Assembly: GCA_015655115.1 (NCBI GenBank)
Contig: JAATFQ010000135.1
Location: 1 to 32,319, forward strand
Source: Sphingobacteriales bacterium
Lineage (GTDB): Bacteria > Bacteroidota > Bacteroidia > Sphingobacteriales > Sphingobacteriaceae
Direction: 5' to 3'
Length of the DNA stretch: 32,319 nt
The notes under the pieces were generated by a model. It was not told the origin of the DNA and ran no database searches. It was given only the letters and a program-made list of their open reading frames with translations. Position 1 is the first letter of the stretch; the number at the start of each line of letters is the position of its first letter. A program made the translations under genes and the position numbers. This document shows, piece after piece, positions 25,323 through 32,319 of this stretch.

Positions 25323-27155
25323 ATGAAAAAAATATACATATTTATTGCTTTGTTAACATGCTTAAGCATGAACAGCTGCAAGCACGATGAATGGTTTGAG
25401 CGTGATCCTAAAGGAATGATTACGGACGAACAATTGTGGAATAATCCAGAATTAGTGACCTCCCTGCTGGCGAACTATTACAACAGGTTACCAACGTTAC
25501 ATGGGGTATTTAATACGGGTGGAATGACAGAACTCGATGATGCAATGTGGTCGGGGCACCGGGATCAGAACTGGAGAAATGATTACCAGTTTGGTGATGA
25601 CTACGGACGCTACTGGGACTACGGATTCATCCGCGATATCAATCTGTCCCTGGAAAATATAGAAACACAGGGCGTCAAACTAACCGATGCACAAAAACGC
25701 CTGTTTAAAGGTGAGCTTCGCTTTATGCGCGCTTTTGTTTATTTCGAAATGGTAAAACGCATGGGCGGAGTACCTCTTGTAGAAACACAACTGGTTTACG
25801 ATTTCAGCGGAGATCCTACCCCGCTACAGGTTCCACGTGCGAAAGAATATGAAGTCTACGACTTTATTTTCCGGGAGATGGAGGCCATTAAAGAAGACCT
25901 GGTACCAAATAACGCCAGCAAAACAAGGACAAACAAGTATACTGCCCTTGCCCTGGAAAGCAGAGCGATGCTTTATGCTGCGTCAATTGCCAAATATAAC
26001 AACCTGATGTCAGCTCCTATTTCCACCCCTGGCGGTGAAGTTGGAATTCCAGCGTCCATGGCGAATGATTACTATACTAAATCATTAAAGGCCTCGAAAG
26101 AAATTATCAGCGGTCCTTACGCGCTCTTTAATGAAAACCCTGATAAAGGCGCTAACTTCTACGACATGCTGAATAAGAAAACCGGGGCCGAGGTGATTTT
26201 CGCTAAAGACTTTGCTACGAGTCTTAAAGTACACCGTTTTGCTTACGATAATATCATAAAGAGCATGACTGAAGACAACGAGTCTTCGTCGACCATATCT
26301 CCATCATTGAGCTTTGTAGAAAGTTTTGACTATCTGGATGGAACCAAAGGAACGCTGCGCAATAAAGATGCAGCAGGCAATTATATAGCCTATACAGGTA
26401 TCGGGGATATTTTTGCGAACAAAGACGCACGTTTATATGGTACTGTAATCTACCCAGGTACAACATTCAAAAATAATCCGGTAAGAATACAGGCAGGCGT
26501 AGCGGTGTGGAATAACGGAAGCTATCAGTTAAGCATCTCGGCAGAATTGGGAAAAAATTATACAGATGGCCAGCTTTGGACTGGATTCGACGGACCTAAA
26601 GACGATGCGACGGATGTGAGTAATACGGGATTCTACATCCGGAAATTTGTAAGTGATGCACCTGCAGCGAGTACAAGAGGAACATCGGCAGCAAACTGGT
26701 GGCCATGGTTTCGCCTGGGTGAGATTTATCTGAACGCTGCTGAGGCCTCATTTGAACTTGGGCAGACAGAAGGGCTAGGATATATCAACCTGCTGAGGCA
26801 GCGTGCAGGATTCCCCGCAAATAGCCTGACTGCGCTAACGACGGACATTATCCGTAACGAGCGCCGTGTAGAGCTTGCTTTCGAGGATCACCGTTACTTT
26901 GATCTTAAAAGATGGCGTATAGCACATTTGGTATGGAACGGTTCTGAGAATGATGCTAATGCCGTGGTGATGGGATTGTACGGATACCGGGTGGTAAGAC
27001 CGGGATATGCAGACAATGGTAAATTCATTTATGAACGCATAAGACCAAGCCGCTTCCGCAGGGCACGGTTCTTCCGCCTGGCCAATTACTATTCTTCCAT
27101 TGATCAGACGGTATTAAACAACAATCCAAAAATTGTAAGAAATCCATTCCAATAA
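25323..27155 (+). CDS. SusD/RagB-family outer-membrane glycan-binding lipoprotein (PUL 2)
   Basis: The 610-residue partner of susC2 has a lipoprotein signal peptide with SMNSC, so Cys19 is the lipidation site. SusD-family landmarks follow: LWNNPELVTSLLANYYNRL, the helix pair FKGELRFMRAFVYFEMVKRMGGVPLV, LRLGEIYLNAAEASFELG (approximate) near the C-terminal third, and RNERRVELAFEDHRYFDLKRW, the hallmark C-terminal motif. Family length is normal. It lies 172 bp after susC2, most of that gap being the hairpin leader copy C, and 11 bp before the DUF3823 gene. Confidence 0.96.
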   Translation: MKKIYIFIALLTCLSMNSCKHDEWFERDPKGMITDEQLWNNPELVTSLLANYYNRLPTLHGVFNTGGMTELDDAMWSGHRDQNWRNDYQFGDDYGRYWDYGFIRDINLSLENIETQGVKLTDAQKRLFKGELRFMRAFVYFEMVKRMGGVPLVETQLVYDFSGDPTPLQVPRAKEYEVYDFIFREMEAIKEDLVPNNASKTRTNKYTALALESRAMLYAASIAKYNNLMSAPISTPGGEVGIPASMANDYYTKSLKASKEIISGPYALFNENPDKGANFYDMLNKKTGAEVIFAKDFATSLKVHRFAYDNIIKSMTEDNESSSTISPSLSFVESFDYLDGTKGTLRNKDAAGNYIAYTGIGDIFANKDARLYGTVIYPGTTFKNNPVRIQAGVAVWNNGSYQLSISAELGKNYTDGQLWTGFDGPKDDATDVSNTGFYIRKFVSDAPAASTRGTSAANWWPWFRLGEIYLNAAEASFELGQTEGLGYINLLRQRAGFPANSLTALTTDIIRNERRVELAFEDHRYFDLKRWRIAHLVWNGSENDANAVVMGLYGYRVVRPGYADNGKFIYERIRPSRFRRARFFRLANYYSSIDQTVLNNNPKIVRNPFQ

Positions 27156-27166
27156 TCTTTTGTGCT

Positions 27167-27844
27167 ATGAAACTGAATTTTTTAATGACACTAACCGCAA
27201 CTGCAAGTTTATTTCTGGCAGGTTGTGCATATGATAATTTTGAAGCCCCTGAGTCCACGCTGTCTGGCAGAGTGGTATATGAGGGAAATGCCGTAGGCGT
27301 GCGTAACAACGGCCCTCAGCTGGAATTGTGGGAGGATGGGCACGCCCTAAAATCGAAGATCCCTGTATATCTTAATCAGGATGGAACGTTTTCGGCAAGC
27401 CTGTTTGATGGCCAGTATAAGTTGGTACGCAGGGGAGATTCTCCATGGTTGCAGCAAGCTACAGATACGCTGATTGTGAATGTAAAAGGGAATACCACTT
27501 TTGATGTACCGGTGACACCCTATTTTACAATTACAAACGAATCTTTTCAGAAATCCGGCAATACGATTACTGCTCAGTTTGCAGTCAATAAGATTGTACA
27601 GTCGGCAAATGTAGAACTGGTACGTCTCTATCTGGGAAAGTCAATATTGACCGATCAGGTATTACGTGATCTCCGGGTAGATGGAAATGTTGGCAGCTTG
27701 GTTTTTGGCCAGTCAACTGTTATTGCAGGCGAGATCCCGGATGCCCTGAAAAACCTTGATTATGTGTTTGCCAGAATCGGCGTTAAATCCACATCCTCAA
27801 GTGAATATATCTATACACAAGTACAAAAAATAGCTTTGAAATAA
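27167..27844 (+). CDS. DUF3823-type surface lipoprotein, possible glycan-binding protein
   Basis: The 225-residue product has a lipoprotein signal peptide ending LFLAGC (Cys20) and two predicted beta-rich domains: a first one with STLSGRVVYEGNAVGV and GPQLELWEDGH (about 28-120) and a second one from about 125 (YFTITNESFQKSGNTITAQFAV). This order is typical of DUF3823 proteins found next to SusC/SusD pairs. They are thought to act as accessory surface glycan-binding proteins, but no activity is known for this one. It sits 11 bp after susD2, so it belongs to the same transcript. Confidence 0.8.
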   Translation: MKLNFLMTLTATASLFLAGCAYDNFEAPESTLSGRVVYEGNAVGVRNNGPQLELWEDGHALKSKIPVYLNQDGTFSASLFDGQYKLVRRGDSPWLQQATDTLIVNVKGNTTFDVPVTPYFTITNESFQKSGNTITAQFAVNKIVQSANVELVRLYLGKSILTDQVLRDLRVDGNVGSLVFGQSTVIAGEIPDALKNLDYVFARIGVKSTSSSEYIYTQVQKIALK

Positions 27845-27863
27845 GCGAAATTAACGATAAGAT

Positions 27864-27896
27864 TGTGCAGGTTAAGTTAACCTGCACATAATTTTT
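27864..27896 (+). terminator. Perfect hairpin between DUF3823 and GH43, possible attenuating terminator
   Basis: TGTGCAGGTTA (27864-27874) and TAACCTGCACA (27878-27888) form a perfect 11-bp stem with a 3-nt AGT loop, followed by TAATTTTT. It starts 20 bases after the DUF3823 stop codon. It could end part of the transcription after the surface-binding genes, lowering expression of the enzymes downstream, or stabilise the upstream mRNA end. Confidence 0.6.
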
Positions 27897-27936
27897 GATG
27901 GTATATAAATTTAAAATAAAACTCCAGCACCTAATA

Positions 27937-29856
27937 ATGAAAAGACTGCTCTATCCGCGCCTGATCCTTCTTACCATTTTAAAATTAGCCTTTATCGGAA
28001 ATGCCTTCAGCCAGGTATATAAATCAGGGCCTGCCGATAAGGATTTCGCAGGTTACTTGTTCGCCTACTTTAAAGGGAATGCCTTAAAAGATGAAGCTGT
28101 TTGTTTTGCCATCAGTACCGATGGATACAATTACCGCGCATTGAATAATAATGAACCTGTTATTGATTCAAAAGTAATCAGTTCTACCGGCGGCGTGCGT
28201 GACCCGCATATACTCCGTAGAGAGGATGGAAGATCGTTCTATATGGTGCTGACAGATATGACCTCGTCTAAAGGCTGGGATTCGAATCGTGCCCTAATTC
28301 TGATGAAATCTGATGACCTGCTGAACTGGAAACATACGGTGATCAATATACAGCAACGGTTCAAGGGTCACGATAACCTGAAACGGGTATGGGCACCGCA
28401 AACGATATACGATCCCGCAGCAGGCAAATACATGGTTTATTGGTCTATGCAACATGGCACTGGTCCGGATATTATTTACTATGCATACGTCAACAGCGAT
28501 TTTACCGATTTTGAATCTGAGCCTGCTGTTCTGTTCCGTCCAAAGAATGGCAAATCCTGCATCGACGGCGACATCATTAACAAAAACGGATTGTTTCACC
28601 TGTTTTATAAAACTGAAGGCAATGGCAATGGGATAAAGCTAGCACTAACCGACTCTCTGACTTCCGGCAAATGGATTGAACAGGCGGGATATAAACAGCA
28701 AACCAGGGATGCTGTTGAGGGCTCAGGAGTATTTAAACTCAACCAATCTGACAAGTATATTCTCATGTACGATGTGTATGGCAAAAGAAAATACCAGTTT
28801 TGCGAAAGTTACGATCTGGATAAGTTCAAAGTAATAGACCAGGATGTGAAGATGGATTTTCATCCGCGCCACGGAACCATTATTCCAGTATCCCGCAAGG
28901 AATTAAAAGACCTGACAGGCCGGTGGGGCATACCGCAAGGGATGGAACTGAAGCTAAAGAAAAATCCGGTACTTGACGGCTTCTATGCTGATCCGGATGT
29001 AATATATTCCAATAAAACCAAGAAATACTACATCTATCCCACCAGTGATGGCTTTGACGGTTGGGGAGGCTATTATTTTAAAACTTTCTCTTCGCCGGAC
29101 CTGACTAATTGGACCGATGAAGGCGTAATCCTGGATCTGAAGAAAGATGTTACCTGGGCAGACCGCAATGCCTGGGCACCTGCCATTACTGAGAAAAAGG
29201 TTAAAGGTGATTACAAATACTACTATTACTTTACAGCTGCACAAAAGATCGGTGTTGCCATTTCAGACCTGCCAACCGGCCCATTTACGGATTCGGGAAA
29301 ACCGCTGATTAATTTTAAACCCAAAGGTGTACAAGGCGGACAGGAAATTGATCCGGCCGTATTTAACGACCCCAAAACCGGCAAAAGTTACCTGTACTGG
29401 GGAAATGGCTATCTTGCAGTAGCCGAACTGAATAAAGACATGGTATCGCTGAAAAAGAATACCACCAGGGTTATTAAAACAGATAAAACCTTCAGAGAAG
29501 GGGCATATGTATTTTACCGGAAAGGAACCTATTATTTCCTTTGGTCGGACGACGATACGCGCAGTGAGAATTATCGCGTGCGTTATGGAACTTCCAAATC
29601 GGCTGTTGGCCCTATAGAGATTCAGGAAAACAATCTGGTACTGCAAAAAGACCCTTCGCAGGGTATTTTTGGTACGGGCCATAATTCCGTGCTGCAGATT
29701 CCCGGAAAAGACGAATGGTATATCGTTTACCACAGGTTTAGTTATCCTGATGGAATACATATGGGCGATGCAGCAGGCTTTAACCGCGAAGTTTGTATAG
29801 ACCGCATGTATTTTGACGAAAAAGGAAATATTGTCCCCGTAAAACCTACGCATTAA
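27937..29856 (+). CDS. Secreted protein with two tandem GH43 domains
   Basis: GH43 enzymes are mainly alpha-L-arabinofuranosidases, beta-xylosidases and exo-galactanases. The 639-residue product has a signal peptide (1-25, GNAFSQ) and two five-bladed propeller domains (about 35-320 and 340-635). Each shows a full candidate triad: domain 1 has D89 (GGVRDPHI), D210 or D212 (CIDGDI) and E261 (AVEGSG); domain 2 has D352 (GFYADPDV), D472 (QEIDPAVF) and E521 (FREGAYVF). The two domains differ clearly from each other. ATG 27937 is chosen because it opens the signal peptide directly and follows an A-rich stretch; earlier in-frame TTG/ATG codons (27895, 27898) overlap the hairpin tail. GH2 follows after 11 bp. 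Confidence 0.9.
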   Translation: MKRLLYPRLILLTILKLAFIGNAFSQVYKSGPADKDFAGYLFAYFKGNALKDEAVCFAISTDGYNYRALNNNEPVIDSKVISSTGGVRDPHILRREDGRSFYMVLTDMTSSKGWDSNRALILMKSDDLLNWKHTVINIQQRFKGHDNLKRVWAPQTIYDPAAGKYMVYWSMQHGTGPDIIYYAYVNSDFTDFESEPAVLFRPKNGKSCIDGDIINKNGLFHLFYKTEGNGNGIKLALTDSLTSGKWIEQAGYKQQTRDAVEGSGVFKLNQSDKYILMYDVYGKRKYQFCESYDLDKFKVIDQDVKMDFHPRHGTIIPVSRKELKDLTGRWGIPQGMELKLKKNPVLDGFYADPDVIYSNKTKKYYIYPTSDGFDGWGGYYFKTFSSPDLTNWTDEGVILDLKKDVTWADRNAWAPAITEKKVKGDYKYYYYFTAAQKIGVAISDLPTGPFTDSGKPLINFKPKGVQGGQEIDPAVFNDPKTGKSYLYWGNGYLAVAELNKDMVSLKKNTTRVIKTDKTFREGAYVFYRKGTYYFLWSDDDTRSENYRVRYGTSKSAVGPIEIQENNLVLQKDPSQGIFGTGHNSVLQIPGKDEWYIVYHRFSYPDGIHMGDAAGFNREVCIDRMYFDEKGNIVPVKPTH

Positions 29857-29867
29857 ATTAAAATAGA

Positions 29868-32319
29868 ATGATACGACTTATTAAATATTCAATCTTTGCC
29901 CTTGCTTTTAATTTATTAAATCCGGCGGCTATTTTTGCACAACCCGGATTCGGTCAGGCCGAAAAGATTACTGCTGACTGGCGTTTTCACTTAGGTGAAA
30001 CCAACGGAAAAACACCAGTAGACTATAATGACAGGTCCTGGCAAACAGTACAGCTACCTCATGATTGGAGTGTTAAGCAGCCGCACAGTCCGACTTTTGC
30101 CAGTGCTAACGGATATCTTCCTGGAGGAATAGGCTGGTATCATAAAAAACTGACAGTTTCTCAGGAAGATCAGGGAAAGAAATTATATCTCTATTTTGAG
30201 GGAGTATATAACCGCAGTGAGGTTTTCGTAAATGGGCAGTCAATAGGTAAACGCCCCAACGGTTATATTTCATTCAGTTATGACATCACATCTTACCTTA
30301 AATATGGGCAGGAAAACCAGATTGATGTTCGTGTAGACCATAGCCAGGATGCCGACTCCCGCTGGTACACAGGCTCGGGAATCTACCGTGATGTATGGCT
30401 GGTAAGAGCCAACCCTGTCCATCTGGAACAATGGGGAGTATACGCCTTTCCTGAGGTAAAAGTTAAGAAAGGGACACTGCACATACAGACCGGGCTGACA
30501 AATGAGTCGCCATCAAATGCTAACATTGCTGTGCTCAGCGAACTTTTGGATAAAAACGGAGCAGTTGTAGCGAAGAAAACAAATAAATTCACTCTTGCCG
30601 CAGGCAGCAGAAATGAGTTTAAATCAGAGTTGACTGTGAACAATCCAAAGTTATGGAGTGTAGCTGCTCCAGTTTGTTACACGCTGCGCACGACAGTGAC
30701 GCAGAATAACAAAGTCATTGATCAATCTACCGTAACAACAGGCTTCCGTACGTTTACTTTTAATCCTGATAAGGGTTTTGCACTGAACGGTGAGCCGATG
30801 AAAGTAAAGGGTGTCTGTTTGCACCATGATGCAGGGGTACTGGGAGCCGAAATGTATCCCAGCGTGTGGCGCCGTCGCCTGCTGACCTTAAAATCACTGG
30901 GTGTCAATGCAATCCGGACCAGTCACAATCCTCAGGCCTCCTCGTTGTACGAACTATGTGATGAACTGGGGCTGCTGGTAATGGACGAAGCCTTTGATGA
31001 ATGGGAATACCCTAAGCGCAAGTGGCTTCAGGGCTGGAATGTAGGAGTTCCAGGGTTCCAGGGAACCTCGGATTTTTTCAAAGAGTGGGGAGAAAGAGAC
31101 CTGGCGGACATGGTTAAACGTGACCGTAACCATCTCTCAGTATTTGCATGGAGTATCGGTAATGAAGTGGATTATCCAAATGACCCTTACTCCCATCCGG
31201 TACTTGCGGGTGCCCGTGAAGGTGGTTTTACACAGCCGATTTTTGGCGGTTACAAAAAAGATGCGCCTGATGCAATACGTTTAGGTGAGATAGCCAAAAA
31301 GCTTGCTGCCGTGGTTAGAAAATACGACACAAGTCGCCCAGTAACTGCTGGTCTGGCAGGAGTTGCCATGTCTAATGAAACAGCCTATCCCGGAGCATTG
31401 GGTATCGCAGGTTATAATTATACCGAAAGCCGCTACATACAGGATCATAAACGCTATCCGAAGCGCGTAATTTTTGGCAGTGAAAACCGTCATGACCTTG
31501 ATGCCTGGAAAGCTGTAAGGGATAATGAGCATATTTTCGGCCAGTTTCTATGGACAGGAATAGATTACCTGGGTGAATCCGGCCGGTGGCCTTCACGCGG
31601 TTTCTATTCAGGACTATTGGATTTTGCAGGCTTTATCAAACCCCGCGGCTATTTCCGTCAATCCCTCTGGTCGGATAAACCTATGGCATACCTGGGTACC
31701 TACCCACTCAGGGAAGGTGGGACGGCCACCGATGTATGGTCTGTACTGGAATCAGAACAGGGGCAGCAGAAAAGTGAAGCCCCTTCAATGGATGCCTGGC
31801 CGATCTGGAATTACCAGAATGGACAGCTGATACGGGTGGTTTGTTATACAAATGCGGAAAAAGCGCGACTGGAACTGAATGGACAGGTTGTAGGGCCAGT
31901 GAAAGCTTATGACGAGAAACACGGTATTATCTATTGGGATATCCCCTACTCTGCGGGCAAGTTAGAGGTTGTTGGAATGAACATGGAAGGAAAAGAGACC
32001 ACCCGCCACCAACTGCAATCCAGTAAACGCCAGGAAGCGATTAAAATACTACAAGGGGATCAGCTGCAGGTTGAAGCAAAGAACGGCCTGGTGCAGCTGG
32101 AACTTCAGCTAGTTGATGAAGACGGCATTCCCGTACCTCTTTCAGATGATGAGATTACCTGTGACATCGTTGGAAATGCAAGATTGCTTGGCATGGAAGC
32201 GGGCAACAATACAGATATGAGTGACTATACAGATAACAGGCAACGTGTTTTCCACGGTAAGATGATCATTTATATACAAACTAATGGTCGGCCCTCTGAT
32301 GAGGTATCGGTACGATGTA
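29868..32319 (+). CDS. GH2 family glycoside hydrolase (beta-galactosidase-like), cut by the window end
   Basis: The open frame runs from ATG 29868 to the window edge (817 codons) without a stop. Signal peptide 1-24 (AAIFAQ) is followed by a sugar-binding jelly-roll domain (about 35-185, with QLPHDWSV and RWYTGSGIYRDVWLV), an immunoglobulin-like domain (to about 300) and a TIM barrel. Barrel landmarks are GVNAIRTSHNP, acid/base E433 (SIGNEVDYP) and nucleophile E539 (IFGSENRHD). A DUF4982-like domain (about 645-700) and a further beta domain follow. Only about ten residues seem to be missing, judged from family ends. Substrate could be a beta-galactoside or another beta-glycoside. It is the last visible gene of the PUL 2 operon. 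Confidence 0.92.
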   Translation, partial: MIRLIKYSIFALAFNLLNPAAIFAQPGFGQAEKITADWRFHLGETNGKTPVDYNDRSWQTVQLPHDWSVKQPHSPTFASANGYLPGGIGWYHKKLTVSQEDQGKKLYLYFEGVYNRSEVFVNGQSIGKRPNGYISFSYDITSYLKYGQENQIDVRVDHSQDADSRWYTGSGIYRDVWLVRANPVHLEQWGVYAFPEVKVKKGTLHIQTGLTNESPSNANIAVLSELLDKNGAVVAKKTNKFTLAAGSRNEFKSELTVNNPKLWSVAAPVCYTLRTTVTQNNKVIDQSTVTTGFRTFTFNPDKGFALNGEPMKVKGVCLHHDAGVLGAEMYPSVWRRRLLTLKSLGVNAIRTSHNPQASSLYELCDELGLLVMDEAFDEWEYPKRKWLQGWNVGVPGFQGTSDFFKEWGERDLADMVKRDRNHLSVFAWSIGNEVDYPNDPYSHPVLAGAREGGFTQPIFGGYKKDAPDAIRLGEIAKKLAAVVRKYDTSRPVTAGLAGVAMSNETAYPGALGIAGYNYTESRYIQDHKRYPKRVIFGSENRHDLDAWKAVRDNEHIFGQFLWTGIDYLGESGRWPSRGFYSGLLDFAGFIKPRGYFRQSLWSDKPMAYLGTYPLREGGTATDVWSVLESEQGQQKSEAPSMDAWPIWNYQNGQLIRVVCYTNAEKARLELNGQVVGPVKAYDEKHGIIYWDIPYSAGKLEVVGMNMEGKETTRHQLQSSKRQEAIKILQGDQLQVEAKNGLVQLELQLVDEDGIPVPLSDDEITCDIVGNARLLGMEAGNNTDMSDYTDNRQRVFHGKMIIYIQTNGRPSDEVSVRC

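Noticed and set aside
29263..29853. 196-codon minus-strand ORF opposite the GH43 gene
   Set aside because: Antisense shadow of a gene with intact catalytic motifs; no family resemblance.

Overview
The window looks like chromosomal DNA of a Bacteroidota species, most likely Sphingobacteriaceae (Pedobacter or Mucilaginibacter type). The evidence is two complete SusC/SusD pairs, two HTCS-type sensor systems with periplasmic beta-propellers, many signal-peptide glycoside hydrolases, moderate GC and A-rich translation starts without Shine-Dalgarno sequences. The organism is an inference from gene content. Two adjacent polysaccharide utilization loci (PULs) fill the window. I saw no tRNA, rRNA, CRISPR array, transposase or phage gene.

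Layout. Positions 1-2814 hold a GH115 gene (+) whose recognisable homology runs upstream of its first usable ATG into an in-frame TGA. A terminator cluster follows (2823-3057). PUL 1 comprises susC1-susD1-GH105 on the minus strand (9527 to 3087), a divergent sensor kinase plus separate AraC-type response regulator (10142-14106), and a convergent GH5-like enzyme (15216 to 14131). PUL 2 comprises GH97 plus a one-piece hybrid HTCS (15605-21618), then susC2-susD2-DUF3823 lipoprotein-tandem GH43-GH2 (22013 to the window end, GH2 cut by the edge).

How it works (inference from families). Surface SusC/SusD pairs bind and import oligosaccharides. Periplasmic or surface GH105, GH5, GH97, GH43 and GH2 enzymes trim them. 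Each PUL has its own sensor. The enzyme set (GH115, GH105, GH43, GH2, GH97) fits a branched, uronic-acid-bearing plant glycan such as type II arabinogalactan, a pectin side chain or glucuronoxylan. The exact substrate cannot be read from sequence.

The most unusual signal is non-coding. A leader element recurs four times, directly before susD1, twice in tandem before susC2, and before susD2. It is a hairpin whose 3' arm contains AGCTTCAT, then a 21-23 nt A-rich spacer, then ATGAAA. In three copies the 5' arm is itself a five-codon mini-ORF (MKPS-stop or MKPT-stop). Inner stem sequences differ between copies yet remain paired. A second signal is an 18-bp motif (TTTTGTCGWTTCGTCTCA) found twice upstream of susC1 and once upstream of the GH5 gene, a candidate operator for the split PUL 1 regulator.
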